A stretch of 64,000 bases of DNA. Origin: an uncultured Acetatifactor sp. (GTDB lineage Bacteria > Bacillota > Clostridia > Lachnospirales > Lachnospiraceae). Below are positions 42,843 to 51,107 of this stretch, one piece after another. The notes under the pieces are model-generated. The model was not told the origin of the DNA. It made no database searches and saw only the letters and a program-made list of their open reading frames with translations. Both the position numbers and the translations under genes were made by a program. The stretch is from NCBI GenBank assembly GCA_910584375.1, contig CAJUAH010000002.1, forward strand, positions 62,001 to 126,000, written 5' to 3'. Position 1 is the stretch's first letter; every line of letters begins with the position of its first letter.

Positions 42843-44411
42843 CTATCGATCCTTTGTGGTAAAGGAAATTCTCGGATCCACCAGTGCCATGAGCACATCG
42901 CCCAGAATGACCGATGCCACCGTCAGCACCGCGTAGAATAACGCTACGCCAACGATAACGCCATTATCATACATATTGATGGCTTCCACCAACAGCTTGC
43001 CGGTACCGGGTACTACATATACCCGCTCTGTAATGAATGCGCCCGTCATGGCAAACAATACTGAAGCGGGGATTCCATGTATAATGGGAATGGCCGCATT
43101 CTTGAGAATATGTTTTCTGAAGATCTCTCCCTCGGACAGACCTCCGGATCTGGCAAATTTCACATAGTCCGCATTCATCTGATCCACCATGTACCGGCGC
43201 AGCCACTTCATCAAATTGGCCACGGAGGGCAGCATCAGGGACACGATGGGCAGCACATAAATCAGCTTGCTGGTAGTCTCCATGTCAAAGGTGGTGGGCA
43301 GCCCCATCTTGCCGCCGATGGCCTTAAACAGGAAAATATACGCCAGCGAGGGCACCGCGATCATAAATACGATATATACCATGCCCAGCTTATCAATGAA
43401 TTTATCCTTCTTCCTGGCCATCAGGATCCCCAGAGGAATACCGAATAAATAGGACAGGATTGTCGCGATAATACCTATGGTAAAGGAATAACCCATACGG
43501 GATTTTCCTGCCTTGATCGTATTCACATTGGTGTAATCGTCGGTAAAACGGTCTATATTCAGCTGGCTCAGTTCTCTGGATCCGGCCACATAAGTCGCGG
43601 AATGCAGATCGTCCGCGCTGTTCTCCACCATGCCCGTGGGATAACTCACCATGCTCCTCACATAGGAACCCTGGCTCACCGTCATCGTGGCAAACACATC
43701 GATACCTCTGTTGACGCTGTAGGAGGTTCCCAGATTGATGGTCGCCAGATTCTGGTGGATATAGGGAAATCTGCCATCACAGTACAAAAGATATTTGTGA
43801 TGCGTACCGTTTCCGATGATTGCCGGTGAAAATTTATCGCCCCCGTATGCGGGGTCATATAAAGTAAAGGAAAGTCCTCTCTCCCCTACGTCGCCTTCCA
43901 CTTCATGAATATTGTCCACAGACAGCAGTCCGGCAAAATAGCCGAGCAGTCTGTTGATCAACGGAATATTTTTGGACGCAAACAGTCTCTGCTGTCCGCC
44001 GCTGGCCACCTTGCGGCCGCTCATGACCACATCCAGTCGCTTTACCTCATATCCCTGAGATTCATAATACTGCCTGAACTTTTCCACATATTCCGCAACG
44101 ATCTCGGAATCCTTCTCCGAAGTTCTTCCCAGGGAGACCGCTGCCGCTCTGGACTCCTCGTCCAACTCCCCCGCTTTGACCAGATCGTTGAGGTAGTCCT
44201 CATAAGTGACATAGTCCAGATACCCGTACTCTTCCCACTTCTGATACATATATGTGACTTTAGCGTTATTGTTGTTTTTGGTAAATACAGGATCACTGCG
44301 AAAGATCTTTTCACGGTCCAATAAGGAATAGACCATGATCATGATGATAGCCACCACGATTATAATAGACATAATACCATATAAAATACGTTTCAACAAA
44401 TATTTAGCCAT
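42843..44411 (-). CDS. oppB: oligopeptide ABC transporter permease OppB with enlarged extracellular loop
   Basis: A 522-residue permease; most OppB proteins have ~310. TM1 (YGIMSIIIVVAIIMIMVYSLL, about 10-30) is followed by ~275 extracytoplasmic residues before TM2 (YSFTIGIIATILSYLFGIPLGI, about 307-330); the usual loop is ~65. The loop holds helical parts (YVEKFRQYYESQGYEVKRLD) and a beta-rich part near SLSFTLYDPAYGGDKFSP. The rest of the fold is normal, with the coupling loop YVKFARSGGLSEGEIFRKHILKNA. Start set at 44411, six bases after AGAGG. Confidence 0.93.
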   Translation of the reverse strand: MAKYLLKRILYGIMSIIIVVAIIMIMVYSLLDREKIFRSDPVFTKNNNNAKVTYMYQKWEEYGYLDYVTYEDYLNDLVKAGELDEESRAAAVSLGRTSEKDSEIVAEYVEKFRQYYESQGYEVKRLDVVMSGRKVASGGQQRLFASKNIPLINRLLGYFAGLLSVDNIHEVEGDVGERGLSFTLYDPAYGGDKFSPAIIGNGTHHKYLLYCDGRFPYIHQNLATINLGTSYSVNRGIDVFATMTVSQGSYVRSMVSYPTGMVENSADDLHSATYVAGSRELSQLNIDRFTDDYTNVNTIKAGKSRMGYSFTIGIIATILSYLFGIPLGILMARKKDKFIDKLGMVYIVFMIAVPSLAYIFLFKAIGGKMGLPTTFDMETTSKLIYVLPIVSLMLPSVANLMKWLRRYMVDQMNADYVKFARSGGLSEGEIFRKHILKNAAIPIIHGIPASVLFAMTGAFITERVYVVPGTGKLLVEAINMYDNGVIVGVALFYAVLTVASVILGDVLMALVDPRISFTTKDR

Positions 44412-44595
44412 AATTACCTCTTTATGCATGTTGCAGGCTCTGCGCAACACTGCATGACCGTTGCCCCTGCGTATATCCACTCACCATATTAACCGGACAT
44501 ATTTCATACTCTCATTAAAGCTATGACCATGTATTCGGCAGAATACAACCGAATGGCCATCCAATCCATATAACCTCTGTTACAGTACATAGTTT

Positions 44596-44622
44596 GGGAA
44601 AGCGGCATTACACCGCTTTCCC
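44596..44622 (-). promoter_or_regulatory. oppA-oppB intercistronic hairpin
   Basis: Perfect 10-bp stem GGGAAAGCGG / CCGCTTTCCC with a 7-base loop, no T tract. It lies between oppA and oppB and could stabilise the oppA message, giving more binding protein than permease. Confidence 0.6.
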
Positions 44623-44662
44623 GTAACTACACTTTTATAAGCCGCTGCCTATAATCTGCCGC

Positions 44663-46954
44663 TTAGTAGATACCAAGACACTTGATCATGTATCCGGCAT
44701 ACTCAGGCGCAAAGGTATTCAGATAGGTCTGAGGATCACCGTAGTCAGGACCCCATCCGGACAGGTCATACATATCATAGTTGGCCTCATAGCCGTATGT
44801 GGTGTCATAGCCGGCGCCGTGCCACTGATCGTAGTCCACGCACTCGGTCAGGTTCACAATCACCTTGCCGCCCAGTACGGACTCTACGGACTGTTTCACA
44901 ACGTTGGCGGTATTGGTATATACCTCGCTGTTGGAAGGATAAGGCAGATCGATATAGATCGGGTTCTGCTCGTCGATCACTACACCCAGAGCTGCCAGCT
45001 CCTCGATAGCTGTGTTCAGCTCGGCCACCGCATTGTCAGGGCTGTACCAGCCGTCAAAGCCGTCGCCTGTAAGCTCTTTGGCATCCCATACTTTTACGGG
45101 GAAACCGTCAGCGTCGATCTGATCCTGCATAATCTCGCCATAGAAAGTACCTGCGGGATAAGTCTTGGAGGTACCGTTGATATCCACGGTCACATCCTCT
45201 GTCAGAGCCACAAAACTGCCGGGAACATAACTGTTCCTCACAGAGTTGTATTTCAGATCCTCACCCACTTGCTGCGCATTGTACGCGCCACGGTCAACGG
45301 AGAAACAGAACGCTCTGCGGAAATGCACATTGTTCATGGCCTCTTTGGTTCTGGCCGCATCCTCCTCGGTCTGAGTGGAGACAACTGCGGTATCGTCGTT
45401 AAAGTTTGCAAAACCTGTACGCTCAATCTGGGCGTTAGGATTAGGGAATCCACGGTTGATATTAAGGAATCCCATATAAGAAGTAGAATTGGTTGCGGAC
45501 ACATAATGGTAATCGTCAAACATGCCATCCTCTTTCGCCTGTGCCAGAGCGCTGGCATTGAGGCCGCAGCCATCCAGTTCTTTCGCCATAAAGCCGTTGT
45601 ACTGTTTCAGCGCGTCATTGTCGTCGTTAAACTTCCAGGTCAGAGTCTTGATGTTCACCTTGTCAGTGTTCCAGTAGGACTCATTGGCCTGGTATACGAT
45701 GGTGCTGGCCGCGGTAAAGTTTGTTACCAGATAAGGACCGCAGTAAGCGATATGATCGGGATCGGTGCCGTACGCATAGCTGGCAGCGGAGGGATCATAG
45801 TCCGTGCCGAACTTACCGCCCTGAGACTCATAGTAGGTTCTGCTCATGGGAGCAAAAACTCCGTAACCCAGCATGGTATCAAAATAAGGAGCCGGGGATT
45901 CCAGCGTGTATACCAGAGTATGCTCATCCTGCGCCGTTACGCCCACCTGGGAGAAATCAGTGATCTCACCGTTGATATAAGCGTCCGCGTTGACGATATG
46001 CGCGCCGTCAGCGCCCGCCAGATACTCCAGACCGCCCATGGCGTCCATCATATGCTGCATACCGGCAACCCAGTCGTCAGCGCATACATCCGCAACTTCA
46101 CGTCCCTGGGAATCCACCCACTTAACGCCCTCACGGATATGGAAAGTCCAGCTCAGACCGTCCTCGGAAACCTCGTAACTCTCAGCCAGCGCAGGCTGCT
46201 GCACGTTCTCGCAGTCATACTCCAGCAGACCGTCATAGGTGAGAACGATCTTCTCGCTGTCTGCCTCCTTGGAGGTGGCCAGGACGTCCCAGGTCTCAGC
46301 GTCAGAAGTGTAACCGCCATAGTTATAGGTATCCTTCAGGGTATAGCCATGCTCGGTCAGATATGCCTTGGCTTTCTCCTGATAGGTACCGGTGCCAATG
46401 CAGTCGGCCCAGATTGCCTTCAGCGCATCCTGATCGGAAGCCAGAATAGGCTCTACGCAGATGATGGCGCTGTAAAGTCTGTCCTCGTCGTTGCCCCACA
46501 GGGTGGTGTTAGTGGAACGGGTCGCGATATTGGAAATGGCGTAGTTACCGCCACGAGATCTGGTGGGCAGCATCACGGCAGCCTCCATCAGCTTGGCCTC
46601 CGCGATAGCCTCCTTGGCATACTTTACAGAGACATTCTCCTCGGCCAGCGCTTCCTGATACAGATCCCAGAAATCGCCCAGATTGTAATCATACAGATAA
46701 GCGGACGCAGCGTCATAGTCCATACCCGCAAGCGCCTCCGCAATGGTGGTGGCAGGGCCTGCAGGCTCCTCCGCCCCGGTGCTCTCCTCACCGCTCCCAG
46801 TTTCCGTTTCGCTGGACTGCTCAGTTGTGGACTCTGTAGTAGACTCCGTGCTGGGCGTACTGCTGTCGTTATTGCCGGAAGGCTCATTGCCGCAGGCAGC
46901 TACGCTCACAGCCATCGCAGAAACCAGAAGTAAACTCAGTAACTTCCTTTTCAT
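44663..46954 (-). CDS. oppA: oligopeptide-binding lipoprotein OppA-like
   Basis: A 763-residue lipoprotein. The signal peptide ends in a lipobox with Cys at residue 21 (AMAVSVAAC). A Ser/Thr/Glu-rich spacer (about 22-65) and an added N-terminal helical region (AEALAGMDYDAASAYLYDYNLGDFWDLYQ...) to about residue 200 come before the family 5 solute-binding domain (YDGLLEYDCENVQQPALAESYEVSEDGLSWTFHIREGVKW is its hallmark). Typical OppA has ~540 residues; the extra ~200 lie at the N-terminal side. It heads the operon, with a near-consensus promoter at 47157-47184. Confidence 0.94.
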   Translation of the reverse strand: MKRKLLSLLLVSAMAVSVAACGNEPSGNNDSSTPSTESTTESTTEQSSETETGSGEESTGAEEPAGPATTIAEALAGMDYDAASAYLYDYNLGDFWDLYQEALAEENVSVKYAKEAIAEAKLMEAAVMLPTRSRGGNYAISNIATRSTNTTLWGNDEDRLYSAIICVEPILASDQDALKAIWADCIGTGTYQEKAKAYLTEHGYTLKDTYNYGGYTSDAETWDVLATSKEADSEKIVLTYDGLLEYDCENVQQPALAESYEVSEDGLSWTFHIREGVKWVDSQGREVADVCADDWVAGMQHMMDAMGGLEYLAGADGAHIVNADAYINGEITDFSQVGVTAQDEHTLVYTLESPAPYFDTMLGYGVFAPMSRTYYESQGGKFGTDYDPSAASYAYGTDPDHIAYCGPYLVTNFTAASTIVYQANESYWNTDKVNIKTLTWKFNDDNDALKQYNGFMAKELDGCGLNASALAQAKEDGMFDDYHYVSATNSTSYMGFLNINRGFPNPNAQIERTGFANFNDDTAVVSTQTEEDAARTKEAMNNVHFRRAFCFSVDRGAYNAQQVGEDLKYNSVRNSYVPGSFVALTEDVTVDINGTSKTYPAGTFYGEIMQDQIDADGFPVKVWDAKELTGDGFDGWYSPDNAVAELNTAIEELAALGVVIDEQNPIYIDLPYPSNSEVYTNTANVVKQSVESVLGGKVIVNLTECVDYDQWHGAGYDTTYGYEANYDMYDLSGWGPDYGDPQTYLNTFAPEYAGYMIKCLGIY

Positions 46955-47156
46955 AATTTTCTCTCCTCTCTCTTTTTGTATGTATACGCGTCCGTCCTGT
47001 CAATTGTCTTTCTGCCGATCTCCTCCACGCGGGGAACTCTGACGCTTTAGTGCGCTAAAATTATTTGAAAATACCAAAACAATTGCAATGAACTCCCTTG
47101 CTCAATGCAATCGCCAGAAATACAACTGTATGCCGTACACGTACAACACTCTTAAT

Positions 47157-47184
47157 ATTATACATGTATCCCGGAGTTTGTCAA
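47157..47184 (-). promoter_or_regulatory. oppA promoter
   Basis: Minus strand TTGACA (47184-47179) and TATAAT (47162-47157), both perfect consensus, 16 bp apart. The leader is ~200 nt and contains a TTTAG...CTAAA palindrome near 47045-47057. Confidence 0.75.
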
Positions 47185-47284
47185 TAGTTTTTTTGCGGGG
47201 TACTGCATGGATAATGGATACTGCGTGGAAAGCGGATTGTTGAAATATTTGTGCTGTGCAAGGCTCTTTGCCAGAAATAAAAAG

Positions 47285-47318
47285 ACTTCCGGAACTGTTT
47301 GTCACGCATTCCGGAAGT
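47285..47318. terminator. bidirectional terminator after ssrA
   Basis: Perfect 10-bp stem ACTTCCGGAA / TTCCGGAAGT. On the minus strand it is followed by CTTTTTATTT, on the plus strand by six T residues (47318-47323). Confidence 0.85.
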
Positions 47319-47324
47319 TTTTTA

Positions 47325-47403
47325 TGGAGTAGACGGGAGTCGGAACCTGCGGGTTCGACTCCGCCGCGTTTGGGTAAGAATGGAGTAGACGGGAGTCGAA
47401 CCC
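47325..47403. repeat. duplicated 3' end of the tmRNA gene
   Basis: The 18 bases at 47381-47398, which encode the end of the tmRNA acceptor and T arm, recur without change at 47325-47342; similarity extends a few bases with one indel. Between them lies an inverted GGGTTCGACTCC. The spacing is 56 bp. Confidence 0.8.
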
Positions 47404-47775
47404 GTGTCCAAAAGCCCATTCCCTGTACTTCTACTATCATAGTCTGTTGTCTGGCAGTTATGCTCTCGAAGAGAGTGTTGCTGCATTTCCCATCACCGGC
47501 TGGCGAACAGACTCACACACCGGATCGGTAGCTTCATGGTACGCCCGCGCGGGCAAAGCTTACCGCGCGTCGTTTCCCACATAGTCGATGCCCGGACTCC
47601 AGAGTGTGGGTGCCCTGGACCGGACAAGCCGCCTGAGGCGACGTCACTCACAGCCGATTAAGCTGCGAATGCTAACTGATTGTTGTCTTCAGCGTTTAGT
47701 TTAATTGTGCGATTAACGTGTCGCAACGGATAGCTTCTCCAGCTGCAAGACCCCTGTCGAAACCTTTACTACCCC
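47381..47775 (-). ncRNA. ssrA: transfer-messenger RNA
   Basis: Rescues stalled ribosomes together with SmpB. On the minus strand, the 5' end GGGGTAG (47775) pairs with CTACTCC at the 3' end to form the acceptor; the 5' part contains GTTTCGACAGGGG and the 3' part the T arm GGGTTCGACTCCC. The tag reading frame is at 47693-47658 and gives AEDNNQLAFAA followed by TAA, assuming the GCT resume codon; the frame is preceded by TAAAC. Pseudoknot helices are visible in the GC-rich middle. CCA is not encoded. At 395 nt it is slightly longer than usual. It has its own promoter (47838-47866) and a leader that can pair (GGATAGACGC / GCGTATCC) before processing. Confidence 0.93.
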
Positions 47776-47837
47776 TTGTGGATACGCCGCCCCGGCCCGA
47801 CGGGCCACAGCGTCTATCCGCTCCTTTGAGCATTTTT

Positions 47838-47866
47838 ATTATAGCATCTCCGGATGTCTTTGGCAA
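47838..47866 (-). promoter_or_regulatory. ssrA promoter
   Basis: Minus strand TTGCCA (47866-47861), 17 bp, TATAAT (47843-47838). It lies between smpB and ssrA, so the tmRNA can be made independently of smpB. Confidence 0.8.
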
Positions 47867-47892
47867 GTGAACCTGTAGTTCAATTTTTTATT

Positions 47893-48363
47893 TTATAGAT
47901 TTTTTACTTTGAACTCCTTTTCCGCCTCCCGGCGCTGATCCTTTTTGGCGATGTCCTGGCGCTTGTCGTAGAGTTTTTTGCCTCTTGCCAGGCCGATCTC
48001 CACTTTGACCTTGCCCTCTTTAAAATACACTTGTAAAGGCACCAGGGTCAGACCTTTCTCCGCCACTTTCCCGGCCAGCTTGTTGATTTCGTATTTGTGC
48101 AGCAGGAGTTTTTTGATCCGCAGAGGGTCTTTGTTGAAGATATTTCCTTTTTCGTAAGGGCTCACGTGCATGCCGTACACATAGACCTCGCCGTTTTCTA
48201 TGCGGATAAAGGATTCCTTGATGCTGCACTTGCCCTGACGCATGGACTTGACTTCCGTGCCGTGCAGGGCGATGCCCGCCTCATAGCTCTCCTCGATAAA
48301 ATAATCGTGGTAGGCTTTTTTGTTGTTGGCGATCAGTTTCTGTCTTTCTTTCTGCTTAGCCAT
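47893..48363 (-). CDS. smpB: SsrA-binding protein SmpB
   Basis: Binds tmRNA and brings it to stalled ribosomes, its tail mimicking the missing mRNA. The 156-residue protein has NKKAYHDYFIEESYEAGIALHGTEVKSMRQGK and GLTLVPLQVYFKEGKVKVEIGLARGKKLYDKRQDIAKKDQRREAEKE, the beta barrel and the basic C-terminal tail. The start at 48363 follows AGGAGG by about nine bases; 15 upstream codons are open but unlikely. Gene order rnr, smpB, ssrA is conserved in Firmicutes. Confidence 0.97.
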   Translation of the reverse strand: MAKQKERQKLIANNKKAYHDYFIEESYEAGIALHGTEVKSMRQGKCSIKESFIRIENGEVYVYGMHVSPYEKGNIFNKDPLRIKKLLLHKYEINKLAGKVAEKGLTLVPLQVYFKEGKVKVEIGLARGKKLYDKRQDIAKKDQRREAEKEFKVKNL

Positions 48364-48413
48364 ATGACTACACCTCCTGTTTAGAGTTCCACATGATTCC
48401 GGAATCATGCCGT

Positions 48414-50633
48414 TCAGGGTTCCGCCAGGTCAAAATCTATCGTGCGCAGCATGCGATCCGTCCCGGTCACCTGTACGTTGACCGGCTGGCCCAGGCTGAA
48501 AACGCGTCCCGTGGTCTCTCCCACCATCTCGTAGGTATCCTCATGATAACAGTAATAGTCCCCCGGCAGACGGGACACATGCACCAGGCCCTCCACGGTA
48601 TTGGGCAGCTCCACGTAGATACCCCAGGCCGTGACGCCGGAGATTACGCCCTGATATACCTCTCCCAGCCGTTCTTCCATATACTGCACTTTTTTCAGCT
48701 TGTCGGTCTCCCGCTCCGCTTCGTCCGCCCGGCGCTCCAGCGTGGAACAGCGTTTTGCCACCTCGGGCAGGATATCCCGGTAATGGCGGATCCGCTCGTC
48801 ATGCAGCCGTCCCCGCAGATGTTCCTTGATGATCCGGTGGATCTGCAAGTCAGGATATCGCCGTATGGGGGAGGTAAAATGACAGTAAAACCGGCACGCG
48901 AGGCCAAAGTGGCCGCCGCCTGCGGCGCTGTATTTCGCCTGTTTCATGCTGCGCAGCGTAAGGCGGCTGATCAAAGGCTCCTGGGGCGTTCCCTCCACTT
49001 TCCGCAAAAGTTTCTGTATCTCCTTGGGATGGATATCGGCGGGCTGGACGGCACGGCTGCGGCCCTTTTCCCTGGCTGCCGCCCGGCCTCCCGTCTGTCC
49101 GATATTTTTCATATAGTACCCGAAATTTTGGAGGAACGCCGCCAGTTTCTGAATCCTGTCCCTGTCGGGGGCCTCATGAACCCGGTAGAGAAAGGGGATC
49201 TCCAGCCAGTAAAAATGCTGGGCGACGGTCTCATTGGCCGCCAGCATGAAATCCTCGATGATTCCGGTTGCCACATTGCGCTCATAAGGGCATATGTCCA
49301 GCGGTCTTCCCTCCCGGTTCAGAATGATTTTGCACTCCGGGAAATCAAAGTCGATGCCGCCCCTCTCCCGCCGCTTTTTCCGCAGCAGTCCCGACAACGT
49401 CTCCATCTCCCGCAGCATGGGCAACAACTCCGCGTCTTCCGCGAAAGCAGGCTCCCTCTCCGGCAGCCCTTCCTCCGTGAGCAGACGTTTCACCCCGGTG
49501 TAGGACATGCGGCGGCGCACCCGTATCACGGATTCACAGATCTCATAATCTGTGATATTTCCCTGAACGTCCACTGTCATCAGACAGCTCAGAGCCAGCC
49601 GGTCTTCCCCCGCGTTCAGAGAACAGATCCCGTTTGACAGCGTATGGGGCAGCATGGGGATCACCCGGTCCACCAGATAGACGCTGGTTCCTCTCGCCAA
49701 AGCCTCCCGGTCCAGGGCCGAACCCTCCTGCACATAATTAGTCACATCCGCGATGTGTACCTCCAGATGATACTCCGCGCCGTCAAAATATACGCCCACC
49801 GCGTCGTCCAGATCCTTGGCGTCCTCGCCGTCTATCGTGATCAATAAGTGATCCCGCAGATCCCGGCGTCCCTCCATATCCGCCCCCGATACCTCTTTGG
49901 CCGCCCGCCGGGCCTGATCCAGCACCTTTTCCCCGAACTCCTCCGGCAGTTCGTATCCCCGCACGATGGACAGGATATCCACTCCCGGATCATTCACATG
50001 CCCCAGGATCTCCACCACTTTGCCCTCCGGGCTGCGCCTGTCGTCGCCGTAATCGGTGATCTCCACCACCACCTTATGTCCGGTGACAGCCCCCTTAGAC
50101 CGCTCCTGGGGCACAAAAATATCCTGAGGCAGTCGGGAATTGTCCGGCGTCACAAATCCATAGCTTTTTGATTTCTGATAAGTGCCCACCACCCGGGCCA
50201 TGCCTCTCTCCAGGATTCGGATCACCCGGGCCTCCGTTCGGGCCGAGCCTCCGCCGTCACGGCGTCCGCCGCCCTGTTCCCCGCCTGTGAGAGCCACCAG
50301 CACCCGGTCATGGTGAAAAGCTCCCCCGGTCATATCCTGGGGCACAAACAGATCTTCCTGCCCCTCCACTTCCACAAAGCCAAAACCCTTGGCGTGGCTG
50401 ATAAAAGTCCCCGCCAGCACATTGCCCTCCGGCTTTCTGTATCTGCCCCGGGCGTCGCTCACAAGCCGCCCCTCCGCCGACAGTTCCTCCAGGATCCGGC
50501 GCAGCGCAGGCCGCTCCTCTCTGGATACCTGCAGCAGCATGGCCAGTTCCTTTTCCTTCATGGGGACATAGCTCTCCCGCTCCACAAACGAACATATCAT
50601 ATCTTTCCGTTTTTCAGTTTCCGTCTTTTCCAT
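48414..50633 (-). CDS. rnr: ribonuclease R
   Basis: A 739-residue processive 3'-5' exoribonuclease that works with tmRNA-SmpB on defective mRNAs. N-terminal winged-helix-like region (about 1-60), cold-shock domains (VLAGTFISHAKGFGFVEVEGQEDLFVP), the RNB catalytic domain with LLITIDGEDAKDLDDAVGV (Asp residues of the metal site) and SYTGVKRLL, then CHFTSPIRRYPDLQIHRII, and a C-terminal S1 domain (GEVYQGVISGVTAWGIYVEL). It lacks the long Lys-rich tail of E. coli RNase R. GAGG is ten bases before the ATG. Confidence 0.96.
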   Translation of the reverse strand: MEKTETEKRKDMICSFVERESYVPMKEKELAMLLQVSREERPALRRILEELSAEGRLVSDARGRYRKPEGNVLAGTFISHAKGFGFVEVEGQEDLFVPQDMTGGAFHHDRVLVALTGGEQGGGRRDGGGSARTEARVIRILERGMARVVGTYQKSKSYGFVTPDNSRLPQDIFVPQERSKGAVTGHKVVVEITDYGDDRRSPEGKVVEILGHVNDPGVDILSIVRGYELPEEFGEKVLDQARRAAKEVSGADMEGRRDLRDHLLITIDGEDAKDLDDAVGVYFDGAEYHLEVHIADVTNYVQEGSALDREALARGTSVYLVDRVIPMLPHTLSNGICSLNAGEDRLALSCLMTVDVQGNITDYEICESVIRVRRRMSYTGVKRLLTEEGLPEREPAFAEDAELLPMLREMETLSGLLRKKRRERGGIDFDFPECKIILNREGRPLDICPYERNVATGIIEDFMLAANETVAQHFYWLEIPFLYRVHEAPDRDRIQKLAAFLQNFGYYMKNIGQTGGRAAAREKGRSRAVQPADIHPKEIQKLLRKVEGTPQEPLISRLTLRSMKQAKYSAAGGGHFGLACRFYCHFTSPIRRYPDLQIHRIIKEHLRGRLHDERIRHYRDILPEVAKRCSTLERRADEAERETDKLKKVQYMEERLGEVYQGVISGVTAWGIYVELPNTVEGLVHVSRLPGDYYCYHEDTYEMVGETTGRVFSLGQPVNVQVTGTDRMLRTIDFDLAEP

Positions 50634-50691
50634 TATATATTAACCTCAATAAAGAATCCTGGAGTCTCCGGCAAATGACTTAAAATAAGAA

Positions 50692-50716
50692 AACACCCTT
50701 GACCAGCAAGGGTGTT
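50692..50716 (-). terminator. terminator or attenuator between secG and rnr
   Basis: Perfect 10-bp stem AACACCCTTG / CAAGGGTGTT with 5-base loop, followed on the minus strand by TTCTTATTTT. It may reduce read-through from secG into rnr. Confidence 0.8.
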
Positions 50717-50727
50717 CTTCTTCGCCT

Positions 50728-50967
50728 TTAAAACACATTCAGGTTTAGTACCACGGCCAAAAGGATAAAGCCCACAGCCAGAATCTTGGTGAATTTCACC
50801 AGCATTCCCTCCATGGAGCGCCCCTTATTCTTACCCCAGTAAGTCTCCGCCGCGCCGCTGATCGCGCCAAGGCCAGCCGCCTTACCCTCCTGCATCAATA
50901 CCACAAACACCAATGCCACACAGTCGGCAATAAATAAAACAGTCAGAGCAATTCTCAGTATTTCCAT
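50728..50967 (-). CDS. secG: preprotein translocase subunit SecG
   Basis: A 79-residue subunit of the SecYEG channel. Two membrane helices (ILRIALTVLFIADCVALVFVVLMQEG and ILAVGFILLAVVLNLNVF) flank a loop with GLGAISGAAETYWGKNKGRSMEG; LMQEGK and GAAETYWGKN are family hallmarks. Position upstream of rnr-smpB is conserved in Firmicutes. AGAGG is eight bases before the ATG. Confidence 0.96.
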   Translation of the reverse strand: MEILRIALTVLFIADCVALVFVVLMQEGKAAGLGAISGAAETYWGKNKGRSMEGMLVKFTKILAVGFILLAVVLNLNVF

Positions 50968-51020
50968 TCTATCTACCTCTTTTCACTCATCCGCATAAAT
51001 ACACATGCCAAGCAAAAAAG

Positions 51021-51049
51021 ATTGTAGCACAGATATTCCCGGTACGCAA
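51021..51049 (-). promoter_or_regulatory. secG promoter
   Basis: Minus strand TTGCGT (51049-51044), 17 bp, TACAAT (51026-51021). Leader about 50 nt. Confidence 0.6.
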
Positions 51050-51107
51050 GTGTTTTCTTTAAAATGCATCAATTTTTCCCGGAGGACACATTTTTTCCCA
51101 GTCAGCC

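Noticed and set aside
47325..47380. tRNA-like T arm (GGGTTCGACTCC) on the plus strand
   Set aside because: No anticodon or D arm can be drawn around it; it is the inverted part of the duplicated ssrA 3' end.
47102..47440. Open frame of 112 codons on the minus strand across the end of ssrA
   Set aside because: It overlaps tmRNA, the terminator and the oppA leader; the sequence is explained by these.
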